Assembly: GCF_014805625.2 (NCBI RefSeq)
Contig: NW_023998431.1
Coordinates: forward strand, 2,469,435 to 2,533,434
Length of the DNA: 64,000 bases
Origin: Glossina fuscipes
Taxonomy: Eukaryota; Arthropoda; Insecta; Diptera; Glossinidae
Direction of reading: 5' to 3'
Of the stretch, positions 37,201 through 48,341 are shown piece by piece. The notes under the pieces are model-generated. The model was given only the letters and a program-made list of their open reading frames with translations. It ran no database searches and was not told the origin of the DNA. The position numbers were made by a program, and so were the translations under genes. How positions within the stretch are numbered: position 1 is the stretch's first letter; every line of letters begins with the position of its first letter.

Positions 37201-38499
37201 TAAGATTCGTTAATATTTTTTTCTAAAATCGCTGTTGCGAGCTGTTTGCCGGAATAGCTTGCACTTTTGCCTGAAGCTCAAGAATAACATTTTCAAATAA
37301 AGTAATGCCACAGCTTGACAAAGGCTCATAAACAAACTGATGATATCTTTTGAAAAGTTACCGGCAAATTGTTTATTTACCTGTGCGTCCGGCATAAACC
37401 ACTGCTGGTTGCGACATATTCGTGAAAACTTCTTTACAAAGCATGTGCATACAAAATTCATGAAATTACAAAACTAAACATTCATGTACCTATTTACAGT
37501 CGACATGAAACAATCCGAAACGTGCCGTAGATGTCCGCTCTGCTTAATTAGCATCGGTTTTTATGAATCATCATCAGCACCCTCCTCCATATTATGCCAC
37601 TAACTTACACATTGCAATGTTGCGATGAATTCTATTCAATTTAAATTTATTGTATTAGTATTAACAAACTTTATGTTAGACGTTTACAAGGACAATAGTA
37701 ACATTTACTGTAAAAGTTTATGATTTTAAGCCGTTTACAAGGTAGTCTTTAATTGAGAGCAAAATTTGCTCATATCCGAACGAAAATTATCTTTCACACA
37801 AGTGTCGACAATTACTTTAAATAACCACAGTCGAAATTTTATTAGCTTTAAGACGAGTCTACCGAATATTAGCGACAATCTCACTCACGTATATCGTACA
37901 TCACAACGTCCATTATTGAACTGGAACATTGCCTATTGAGGAGATCTTAAACTAGCAGCAAGTAAGGAATCAAGAAGGAATATGAACGTCATTCTCATCT
38001 GGGTTTAGCTGAGAGACCCTTTACCTAACGTTTATCCGATTCGAGCGCTGAAGGTTTATTCTTCTATTGGCAATACATAGCCTACGCGCTATTAGAAATG
38101 TGAGGATTAAGAGAAGAGAGAGTCTTTGTATTAAACTCTCTATTAGAACTGAAATTATGCGCAAAGAAGGCATTTTTCAGGTTAAAGTGAATTCGGTTAT
38201 ATGTTACTATACGCAAAATGAGTTGAAGTTTACCTTTCTTTCATAACGTCTCTGCGCATGTATTTATTCTGCTACGGTAAAATACTGAAAGTATATCTGT
38301 AAGTCTGAAGTCTGGGAAGTAAAGGTTGGCCGAAAATATTTTGCTATAACTGTTCTCATAAATTTTAAAAAATTACATTTTGTGCCATGTAAGGACTTGT
38401 TTTTTATAGGAACACTTGCATTGGAAGTGCAAAATAGTACAACGTGGTCTAGATTTAATCCCCGTAAATGTGTTGGTCAAACCGCTACTGTATTCTATA
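37201..38499. other. Unassigned stretch
   Basis: No gene or repeat recognised. The 83-codon minus-strand frame at 37210-37461 has no family features that I know. Confidence 0.5.
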
Positions 38500-38740
38500 A
38501 TATTGAATGGATGGGGCTGTTTTCTTATACTTTCCTGGCATAAAAGTGAAAATTCTTATCGTCTATCTGCAACATACAAGGAGCACGCGTACCAAGGCAA
38601 TTAATAGACAGATGGACAAACGGACCGACAAACATATGTAGAACGATTCGCATTTAATATTAATCAATTTTATATCGAGTTTACAGAGTCTCTGAAACGT
38701 CCTTTTGGATGCTGCAACCGTTCGCACCAAGAAATAAAAT
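38500..38740 (-). mobile_element. Repeat family 1, copy G1 (diverged fragment)
   Basis: Carries 'gacagatggacaaacggaccgacaaaca', 'gagtctctgaaacgtccttttggatgctgcaaccgttcgc', equivalent to the 'gtctctgaagcttccttctgggcgttgcaaacgtt' end block of other copies. The last hairpin is decayed. Immediately followed by copy G2 in the same orientation. Confidence 0.45.
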
Positions 38741-38744
38741 TGCG

Positions 38745-39030
38745 ACATGCTATAAAATTGAGTAGGCCTAGGCGAATTTTTTCATTTTTATATAGGTGCT
38801 GCAGGACCTACTCTTAGAATAAAAATGCAAATCTTTATCGTTGAATCTGTTTTTCTGAAAACAGAAGTAGTCTCAGGTTATATTGTTGCCAAATTTGAAG
38901 CGATTAGGTTCCTGTTTGCCAACAGAAGAGTGTTTACTACAGACATCATATAGGCAGGCAGACAAATAGAGAGACAGTTGGATGGATATGTTTAAACCGA
39001 TTTCGAATTTGAGCGTTCAAAACTTGATTC
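38745..39030 (-). mobile_element. Repeat family 1, copy G2 (internally deleted)
   Basis: Starts with 'ctataaaattgagtaggcctaggcgaattttttcattttt', the block next to the palindrome end. It continues through 'aatctgtttttctgaaaacagaagtagtctcagg', 'gttgccaaatttgaagcgattagg' and 'ggcaggcagacaaatagagagacag', then 'atatgtttaaaccgatttcgaattt'. The central third present in long copies is missing. Confidence 0.5.
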
Positions 39031-39104
39031 CATCTCATCAAAATTTTTCATATTTATTTAATATGACGTAAAACTATCTTTCGTCCATTTTCATCGCGAA
39101 ACAC

Positions 39105-39330
39105 TAAGTGCAGAAAATTTGTTTCATATAACGACTTTTTAAAATTCGAGTTTTTGCTTGGAAACAGTTTGTAAAGCTAGTCCAAACCAATTCATGTTCA
39201 ATAACCTTCACCTTAGGGCCAAAATATGTAAGTTCGCTAATTTTCTCTAAGTGCAGGGAAAATGGCTCTTTGTCGTTTGATATAGCAAACTATGAGTCCA
39301 TTTGTCCTTTTGGGCTCTTCTGAGTGCTGC
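39105..39330 (+). mobile_element. Repeat family 2, copy 4 (partial)
   Basis: 'catataacgactttttaaaattcgag' and 'gtccaaaccaattcatgttcaataaccttcaccttagggcc' resemble the 'catatagcgacttttcaatatatgg' and 'gtccaattccaaccgtactcaataagg' blocks at 53717-53785. Confidence 0.35.
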
Positions 39331-40685
39331 ACACATCTGCATAAGCTTAGTGTATCATTGCTGCGAATGTACGGCATAACAATACCGAAATTATTTTTTT
39401 GCCAAGCAAATTTATGATTGAATTTAAAGTAAAAAGCTAATAAAAAAAAAAAAAAAATTGTAATTTAATTATCATACATTATTAAGTAGTATAAACACTT
39501 ATCTCATATTTTAAAGTTATTTCATTAGCAAATATTATGTATTTATTAAATGAATGTTTAACAATTCTTGTCCATTATTGCTTCATTTTGTTGCTCAACA
39601 ATCACTACCGTGACGATGGCAGGAGAAAAAGGGAGGGACACTGTAAGAGGAAGAAAAAGAGAAACAGAGAAGGAAAAAAAAAAAACATCATTTCAGTTTA
39701 ATAACCGGAAGTTTGCATAATTTCCTTTTTAATGTCTTCCATTTAACTCGTAAAATATTGTATGGCACCCTCAGGTTGCTCTGTCAACGCTGACCCTCGC
39801 CTTTACAAAGTTTATTATTACTGCCTGTGAGTGAAAACATAAAAGAATTGTCGACGTTGCATGTGAGTGGAGAATAAGTTCATTGCACACATACTGTCAA
39901 CTATCCAATTAAAACGAACACTTTTTAATCTAATGAACTTTTTTTTTCTGCGGGTATCACCAGGAAATTTATTTATTTATTTTTTACTTGTTTTTTTTTT
40001 TTTTTTTCTTTGTTTTTTTTTTAATACGCTTTAGAGACCATTATTTTAGGGTATTTTTTAAATTAAAAAAAAAATTATAAGAAATAAGTTTTGTTTTTTT
40101 ACTCGCATAAACATATTCACGTAACATTTCCATTTTATTTTTTTTTCTGTTCCTTTTTTTTTTTTTCTTCAAATTTACCATAATGCGCTTAAACCACTTT
40201 TGTATTTAATTAAATCAAGAGATATTAAAAAAAAAAAAAAAAGAGCGAAAAGTTACAGTATCAACTCGTCGTTTGTCGACCTGTTGATTCTAAGCATTTA
40301 AGGTCTCTCTTATATTTAAGGTAAGTCTCATATTTGTTGAATTATGTCAGACATTAGTAGAAAACGGTAGACTGTAAAAGAATTCTCGTACATTATGAAA
40401 AGTTTAATGTAATTCTTAGGGAAAGTGAATAGAAACTTGTTGACTCAAGCACACGCACATATAACATAATTAATATGTATATGTTAGTCTCGTCCGCGGA
40501 AAAATTTGATTTAACGGACCGACGGATAGTTTTCACACAGACTACGATTACGATTTATCAATCGATATAAGTGAAGACAAACTTACTTTTTCACTTTCCC
40601 TAGGCTATGTAAGTTCGATTTTATTTACAAAATAGATCCAAAAAACACATGGCATTGCTTTAATTTTAAATATTGTGCATAAATC
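39331..40685. other. Unassigned stretch with many A and T runs
   Basis: Homopolymer runs near 39442-39458, 39677-39685, 39989-40007 and 40229-40243. No gene seen. Confidence 0.55.
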
Positions 40686-40835
40686 TATTTCAAGCATATC
40701 CGTCTGAGTGGCCGAGTAGGCAAGAGTCTCGACTAGCAACTCAATGGCCGTGGGTTCCAATATCAAGTGCGGTAGAGTTTTTAATAAAACCGAAAGCCTT
40801 AGATGCTAGCACTTTAAACCTTTAGTTTTAGAATT

Positions 40836-40869
<34 letters not shown>

Positions 40870-40879
40870 TTTGAAGCAT
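40686..40879 (+). mobile_element. tRNA-derived SINE, copy 2
   Basis: Body about 40698-40867. A-box-like TGGCCGAGTAGG (40709-40720) and a B-box position GGTTCCAATA (40753-40762), one or two changes from GGTTCGAATC, lie at the same 44-base distance as in copy 1. The body shares CAAGTGCGGTAGAGTTTTTAATAAA (split here: CAAGTGCGGTAGAG and TTTTTAATAAA), GCCTTAGATG and TTAGTTTTAGAATTTAT with the other copies, then ends in about ten AAT units. Flanks TATTTCAAGCAT (40686-40697) and TATTTGAAGCAT (40868-40879) form a 12-bp target duplication with one mismatch. Confidence 0.85.
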
Positions 40880-41124
40880 GACCCACCACGCAGGTGTGGT
40901 TTTAATTTGTTCTGTTGAGGACGGTGCGTTTGCACACAACTCGACTTTAATGTGCAAAAGCAAAATTCATCGTGCATTCAGATCTGAAAAAGTCTTTGAA
41001 CATTATCTTAGCTTTGCTTCCAGAAAAGTGTGTTTAAGGCCACTCTTAACTTATGCAAAGGCCGTAAAAGCTTCACCTCACTTCCTACAAATTGTATATT
41101 TTCTTAATCAGCGTCAAATTTTTA

Positions 41125-41470
41125 ATCGATTAACCCATGTAAGCTGCAAATTTGGCAAAAACGTATAATCTTTAATACTTGCTCCTTTAGAAGACTAGAA
41201 GTGTTCTCAGTGTATTTGGTACTATTGGCATAATGTTCGACCGCTTTGGCCCATTTTCGATACCAGCCTGCATGCAAAATTCCGAATGTTTTTGCCAACA
41301 AACAATACACAGACAGAGTGACAGACAGAAGGATAGGCGAACAGGTGGACATGCTTAAATCGATTCTGAATTCAGGGCTGCTCAAGCTTAACTACAAGTT
41401 ATGTGGTTTCTGAAGCTTGTTTCTGGGCGTTGCAAACTTTCTCGCCCTGGGACGATGGATATAAGAACAG
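41125..41470 (-). mobile_element. Repeat family 1, copy H (partial)
   Basis: Contains 'ggcataatgttcgaccgctttggcccattttcgataccagcctgcatgc', 'cagacagagtgacagacagaagg', 'ggacatgcttaaatcgattctgaattc', 'gcttgtttctgggcgttgcaaactttc' and 'gacgatggatataa'. Only the half nearest the TATACCC end is present. It lies about 250 bp from SINE copy 2. Confidence 0.6.
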
Positions 41471-42824
41471 ATTATTAAGGGAAATATTACGATTATATGA
41501 GGAACGACGAACGTATGCAAATCATCGAATATTCCATCGGTCAGCTATTTCCGCTCATGTTTGAGAGGTAGCATTGTTATAGTGGGACGCGGCTGATGAT
41601 CTTCCGTTTTTCATTCTTCCCTTTTTTTTGGATATGAAGGAATTTTGAAAAATTCGGCTTATCTTGGTAAGTTGATATAAGAAATGTTTGCAATTTTCTC
41701 TTAACTCATTCGATTTGGATTTCTTAGGCAATAGGAAAATGGAATGTCTAAAGCGTTGAACGTTGACACGACGTATGCAAATTTGCTCGGCTTAATGTTC
41801 ATAAAATATTATTAGGAACAATGTCGATCCCACACTTAGTTACGTGATTTATACTCGAAATTATCTTATTACATTACATGTAAGGCGTTCCAACGCACTC
41901 TTTTTAGCGTAGGGACTGACAAATAAATCGTAGCAGATTCACACAACGTCAACCTCTTAATCGATGACAGAGGGATTGTATGTTGCTTTGAAGGAAAGTT
42001 AAAAAAAAAAGTGTTGATCTAGACCCGCATACTTAATAAATAGGATTTGTAAATTTTGACCTAGAGAGAGTAACTTAACGAAGATATATGTGCCATACCG
42101 AGAAAGTAAGTACAACAAATGAATGAATGAACAAACCAAAGTTGAATTGTTTTAATATTCGTGGGGATACCGATTTCTTCTAATACGTGAACGGAGGCAA
42201 AAAAAGCCGGTGACCCGGCATAGAAAGTCGTTTCTTTACAATACGAAATAAATTGTTGATACACGGCCAGGACCAGTGTCAATTAAAAACGAGATAAAGA
42301 GGCTCTATATACGAAGCTCCCTGAAAGTCGAGCTATTTAAAAAAGGCGCAAAAGTCATATTCGTTTTTTGACGAAAGAGAAAACGAAATGAAAGCAACAA
42401 CAAAAAGCTTGACATACGGGAAAACGTACACAGTATACATACAACTGCGGCAAGTTTAGATGATAGTTATCAGCAATAAATTTCGACTAAATATTGGACG
42501 ATATATGAAGAAGGAAAGAAATTTAATACCGGGCCCTTTTTTTTTATGATAAGTATTTTAAGCTTGAAAAAATTACGAGATTAGTAAGAAAATGTTTTAA
42601 AAAAATTTTCAATACGTTTCGACTTTTGCTCGAATGCGAAAATTAAAAAGGGAACTGCAAAAGGAAAAGTGAAATAGAGTAAAGCAATACAACACTAAAC
42701 ATTTACAATACATTGACAACTTTTCATATAAATATTTCTCCGGAATACGTTAAGTTTACGTTAAAAAACTATCCGCACGAAAAAAAAAATGCAGTTTCAA
42801 TATTTGAAAAAAAAAAAAAATCAG
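41471..42824. other. Unassigned stretch
   Basis: No gene or known repeat recognised. Confidence 0.5.
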
Positions 42825-43730
42825 TAAGAATATTTTATTCGGTCGTGACCGAATCTTTTACACCCGTCACCGTTATTCTAAAAAAGACACAGCAAGTAAA
42901 AGAACTAAATTTTCATGCTCCACAATATGAAGTGGGCGAGACTGATTTTTCCTACTTTCAAAATAAAAATTTTTGTTGCACAAGCGTCGACGCAAGGCGT
43001 TGTAGGCGTGTCCTTGGAAAAGTTTAAGTCCCTTCCAAATTCTTTTGCAAATTTATAGGCGATGTCTTCACTTCCGCTAACGGGAGCATGTTTACCACAA
43101 ATACTACTCGGTCGCGCAGACAGGCAATCCGACTGATGAACCAACGGACATGGTTATGTGTATCTCAAATTTAAAACTGCGCAAGAGTTTATATACTTTA
43201 TGGAATTATTGAAGCTTGTTTCTCCGCGTTAATGAGGTATTGAAAAAAAAAAATTAAATTTAGATTGGATACACTCTAATACTGGTTTGCGTACAAGTGC
43301 TACAGCATCGTCCGTAGAATGTGCGTTCAAATTTTTTTACCTTCATCGGCTACGGTTTATGAGTAATGAGCAGAAAACCAATTTTTTATTCCTTTGAAAA
43401 ACAGAGACGGTTCTCAGTTTACGTGATGCTATAGGCGTGGCTTTCAACCGATCTACTCCGCTTTCAACACCAACCTGTGTGCGAGTACTTGCACTGTGTC
43501 TGCCAAATTGAAAGTCGATAGCTGCATTCTTACGGCCAGGAGCAGGTTTACACAGACGAACAAACGCACAGACAGACATGCTTAGATAGATTTAAAAATT
43601 TGATGTTCATCAAGAATATTTGTACTTTGTGGGTCTTTGGGGTCTTTGAGCTGATGCGTCCTTCTGGGCGCTCCAAACGTTTTGATAAAATGAATAGATG
43701 CCTCAACCTTCGGTGATGCATATGAAAAAG
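42825..43730 (-). mobile_element. Repeat family 1, copy I (best-preserved palindrome end)
   Basis: About 905 bp. The left end has the exact inverted pair ATTCGGTC-GT-GACCGAAT (42837-42854), followed by 'cttttacacccgtcaccgttattctaaaaaagacac' and the 'gaagtgggcg', 'ggcgttgtaggcgtgtcc', 'gctaacgggagcatg' and 'gtcgcgcagacaggcaatccgactg' blocks. The right end has 'ccttctgggcgctccaaacgttttgataaaatgaatag' and the 'caaccttcggtgatgcata' hairpin. Minus-strand frames at 42905-43144 and 43343-43579 are by-products. This is a good reference copy for the family. Confidence 0.7.
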
Positions 43731-45082
43731 AAAGAAAGAAAACAACATTTATAGACGATAACCATGGTTTCTATTCATTTGTATACTTTGTATATACTTG
43801 CATGGACAAACGCACGTACTTTACGCCAGCGTGCAATGTGTAAAAGATGTAACTTGAGGAGAAGAAAAAGAAAGTAAAATATAAAGGAAAGAAGCAGAAA
43901 GAATAAGAAAATTACAAAAGTTCATCTCCCAGTATACAATCAAGTTCTGTAAAGTTTCCGTTCAAGTCCAGTTTTAATGCAAATTTTCTTTATGGGTTTT
44001 TAGAGTTTCATAGTACGATTCATATGCTTCTTGGCCCTTAACCGGGATACGTGAGATTAGAAAGAAACCAAAAGAAACCCAAAAAAAAAAAAAAAAAAAA
44101 AATTAAAAGACAAGAAAAGAAAAGAAAAAAGAAAGAAAAGCAGAAGAAAAACTTTTGTAATGATTTTATTTGATTTCTAGCATTCGCATGCTTTTGCTTT
44201 TGCTTGTTGTGTGTGCATCCTTTGGTGAATTGCTGCCGTCGGTGCATTTATCTTCTTGTTGCTGTTTATGCACAGTTTGCCGTTGTTAGCTTTACATGCT
44301 AAACTTTTTATTTTCGTTGTGTATTTACAACAAAAGTTTTCTTGTGCATTTTCCGGTCATAAAAATTGTACAAAACTTGTAAAAATTAAACAAGTTGGTA
44401 GGTGATGTAAAGTCAAACGTTCTATAATGAGTACCCTACAATTTCTTTGGCCTTGTCAATCTATTGAAATAATCATTCATTGAATCAAGGTTTTTTTTTG
44501 TTTCATAAATAAAAATAAAGGGAATCATGCATGATCTTGCTCTTGGAAATTTGTTACTAATTTCCAATGACGTAAGAATAAGTAATTATAGGTTAAGACA
44601 TAATTCGATCTAGTTCTGTTTACTTTCTTTTTTTGATCCATATCGATACAATTATCGTTACACTCATTTCAAACGCTTTCTTCTCAAACCTGTATATTTC
44701 GAACTAATCGTGACGTAGCCCAACCTCACTTCCCAAGAGCGCTCAAATGACTTGAAATCACAATTAAGAGATTTATTAGATGACCTAAAAAATAATGAGC
44801 TTAACAGAAGAATTGCTTTTAAAAATTAATTTTATATTTCAAGATACGCGCATATGCGTCTTAAAATGTCAATATTCTTTTCGAATATCTCATGTATGAA
44901 CTTAATAATAGCTTAATAATAACAACAATAACAATAATAGAAAATGTCTGTATAAAAATCTTCCCCAAGGCAAAAGTAATTACTTGTCAAATAAAAAGGA
45001 TGATTCCAATTTATAGAGGCTTCTTCATATTGCACACGATTGTGAAAAATTTTTCATTTTAGTTGCACTTCGATTATCTTTT
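43731..45082. other. Unassigned stretch with a poly-A run
   Basis: A22 at 44081-44102 and other A-rich stretches. No gene seen. Confidence 0.55.
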
Positions 45083-45892
45083 TATACCCGTCGCCGAAGG
45101 ATGAGCGGTATATTCATTTTGTCGAAACGTTTGTAACGCCCAGAAAGAAGCAACAGGAAGGTATTCCACAAAGTCCATATATTTTTAATCAACATAAAAT
45201 ACGATCGATTGATCGATCATGTCCGTCTGTCCGTCTGTGTTAAGCCCTTTGTAAACATTCTCCTGGCCGCAAAAATGAAGCTATCAACTTGACATTTGGC
45301 AGAAACGTTGGCAATGCCTGCACGCAGGTTGGTATTGAATTGAAAAATGGGCCAAATCGATCGAAGCATCACCTCTGTTTTTCAAAAGGAATGGAAACTT
45401 CGTTTTTTGCTCATTACTCGTAATCTATCGCAAATAAATGTACAAAAATTTGAATGCGTATTCGGCGGGCGATGCGCTAGCATTGGTGCACAAAAATGGA
45501 AAAATTGACAACGCCTACCCAATATTATAGTGTACCAAAATTAAATTGCTTTTTGTCTTATGCCTTAATAACGTGCGGAAACCAGCTTCAAAAACTCCAT
45601 AACGTGTACAAATTTTTGGGCAGTTTCAACTTTGGAATATACCTAAGTTCATATGTCCATCTGTCTATAAACATTCTCCTGTTAGCCAAAAAGAAGATAT
45701 TGCCTACAAATTTGGAAAAGAACTTGGATTTTTTACTTAAACTTTTCAAAGGAGAAAAGGGTCCAACGCCCACATGCTTACACGACAAAAACTTTTATCT
45801 TGAAAATATATGAAATCAGCTGCCCCCACTCCATATTATAGAGCATAGAAATTTTGTTCTTTTTCTTCTTTTTTCGGTTCCGACCGAATGTA
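45083..45892 (+). mobile_element. Repeat family 1, copy J (opposite orientation)
   Basis: The only near-complete copy pointing right. It begins TATACCCGTCGCCGAAGG (45083 onward), continues 'aaacgtttgtaacgcccagaaagaagcaac', 'catgtccgtctgtccgtctgtg', 'cacgcaggttggtattgaa', 'gctcattactcgtaatctatcgc' and 'gacaacgcctacccaatattatag', and ends at the palindrome end as TTCGGTTCCGACCGAA (about 45874-45890). The 5' words (TATACCC, gtttgtaacgcccagaa, catgtccgtctgtccgtctgt) are those of fly DINE-1-type elements. The 105-codon frame at 45496-45813 and the start of the one at 45854 fall inside it. Confidence 0.65.
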
Positions 45893-46608
45893 ATTTTCGT
45901 TGAGCAAAAAATTTTCTTCAAATTTTGGTTTTTCAATATCATTTGGCAAGTGAGATTTTTAAAAATATCGGTAACGTTCTCCAAGAAAGGTCAAGACCCT
46001 TTGAATGGTCCGCAATATTTAAAAAAGGGTCATAATCTGTTTGAAAATCCAGTCTCATTCCGGCTAAAAGCGTTCATATTAACAGTGCATTTTTATTTCT
46101 ATTTCGATCGTGAACTACAAAGCAAATCGATTATTTCGAAGGATGTTTGCGGCCTTAATTTTCGAATGTGTTCATTGGATGGACAAAGTATTAAAGAAAA
46201 GAGTATTCGAGTAACGGAAACCAAGCTTCGAACAGACTTCACTGTTGGCCAAATCGGAGTAAAAATATTAATTTGCATGTAATGACCGATAGTATTAACT
46301 CGCCTCATTTCGAAGGGGCTCAAATATTTTCAAAAACGACAACAAAAAGCAATTATTGGGAATATGCTTGAAAGAACTAACGACTCAATGTGAGGCACAG
46401 CATAATTCATGGCAAGATAGTGTTCGACAGGCACAATCTGTTAACCTTAGAGCAATCTACTTGCGCCTCACCATTGGCGTCAATCCAGATCTCTTTACTT
46501 TCTAGTCGAACGTACACAAATATTACTCCGGCTTTGCTTCCTTCACAACCTATCACCTTTTTCGGTCACCGCCATTCCATCTACAAGGGCAGAAGGTGGC
46601 TGCTCGTT

Positions 46609-46614
<6 letters not shown>

Positions 46615-46641
<27 letters not shown>
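46615..46641. repeat. Poly-A run (27 A)
   Basis: An uninterrupted run of 27 A followed by GAAGAAAAA. It could be the tail of an old retrotransposed copy, but nothing upstream is recognisable as one. Confidence 0.95.
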
Positions 46642-46650
<9 letters not shown>

Positions 46651-48284
46651 TAACATTTGTTAATTAAGAGCTATGTCGGTTTTAAAGAAGAACATTCTCC
46701 CTTAAAAGAAATTGATGTGCGAAAAAACAACCTTTCACTGCGATAATGCGTTCACTCATAAATATATTTTTGTAAAAAAATTTTTTGACGAAATCTCGAT
46801 TGTGCTGATCGGCTAAGCAACGCGAAGATTTTGTTTAATCAGAATTCAAATGAGTGCTTTGTGCAAAGTGATTTGAGATCTTATAAAACCCATGTCACAA
46901 ATTTGAAAGCGGGAATCTTAAGCTATGCCGACAAGTATTCCAATGTGTGGAAATGGACGAGAAATTATGTTATCTTTAATGATTATATAATGAATTTTAT
47001 TTTCGATACGTCTTGGTATCCTCTTGGCAGAATATATTTACTTTACTCTAAGAAGTGTGCAAGCGCAGGTTAAAAATTACGTGTGTATGGAACGAATGTG
47101 ATTGGAAACAATTTTATAATTTTTCCTTTCTACTCCTTACGTATATATTCAACTTTTTTTCATGTTATGGCGTTTGTCTGCTTAAATTTCTTTTTACTTG
47201 ATTAATTTCAATTTTAACAACAACTATCTGGTCAATACATTTACAAGAAATTCTGTTTTGTACGAAAAAAAAAGCTTCTTTCTAACATACCATATGAATG
47301 GGAACTGTTTACAATTTGTTCACTTTTCGTATTCAATATATTCGATAAAAGTTTTGCTCAAAATTTAAAACTATTTCTCATATACATATATTTACATATA
47401 TATATATATATATATGTATAACGAACATTTCCTAATCACTTCCTTTGAGTCAAAATGAGACGAAAAGAAAACAGTCCTTTAAAGCCATATGAGAAGAATA
47501 GATTGTGGATAGATTTTTATTCAAAAATTTACAATTGATTATAGTAACATGTGAATTCGCACTATCGTGATCCGGATAGCAGCCATGGTTTTGCTATAGT
47601 GTATTTCAACTTATATGCAGAGTACAACATTCTTCACATTTTCGTCCGTGATGGAGACATGCTGATTCAAATTTCAAATTTCAAAACAGCATTCCCCGTA
47701 TTTTTTCAATATCAAAATAAACACATCCTGATTATTCTAGGAAAGTAAAAAACGGAGTTAGGTCAGGATTTGATTTGCGACATTTCGGAGCACATAATAG
47801 CAAGGGACAGGATGTGAACAAGAAAATCAATTAAAAGAAGGAAAGAAAGAGCGTATAAAAGATTTGGTGGCGATCGAATTTAATTAGCTCACTTGTTGAT
47901 CCTTAAGATAACATAAGTTTCACTTGCAATTCCTAAGAAGAGCATCTTCCTAATTATTTATAGGGACTTGTACAGGCAATGCTTCGTCTCGCCTTATCCG
48001 TTTGAAACCCTTCACAAATATTTTCCTTATACAGCCTTTTATGAGCAACTTTTTTATGTTAACCCCTTTTCATCTGTGAAATATTGTACGAATTGTTGTT
48101 AATCTTTTCGCCAGTCGTCAGCGGCGTCGGCAGGTAAAGGACCACGAATATGTATTTGGTTATATCATTTTTAGAATTGGGTTTCTTAGGAAACCGCTCA
48201 TTGTAACTCATTGTATCGATTGTGGGAACAATACCTTTCTCTATTTTCATACGAAAAATGCTACTATCAATTCGCAGTTATTCG

Positions 48285-48341
48285 ACGCGATGCGCCTAGG
48301 GAAGTCGGTCGAAGCCGACTTAAGCGCTGCGGGCGCTGCGG
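48285..48341. repeat. GC-rich hairpin plus 9-bp tandem duplication
   Basis: AAGTCGG (48302-48308) and CCGACTT (48315-48321) form a 7-bp stem with a 6-nt loop. They are followed by two exact tandem copies of GCGCTGCGG (48324-48332 and 48333-48341) and preceded by TTCGACGCGATGCGCC. The local GC content is far above the surroundings. Confidence 0.7.

Noticed and set aside
45496..45813. 105-codon open reading frame
   Set aside because: Lies wholly inside repeat family 1 copy J and corresponds to non-coding sequence in other copies.
45854..46282. 142-codon open reading frame, the longest in the window
   Set aside because: It begins in the end of repeat copy J with a run of Phe from a T-rich tract, has no domain I know, and its composition is that of AT-rich chance frames.
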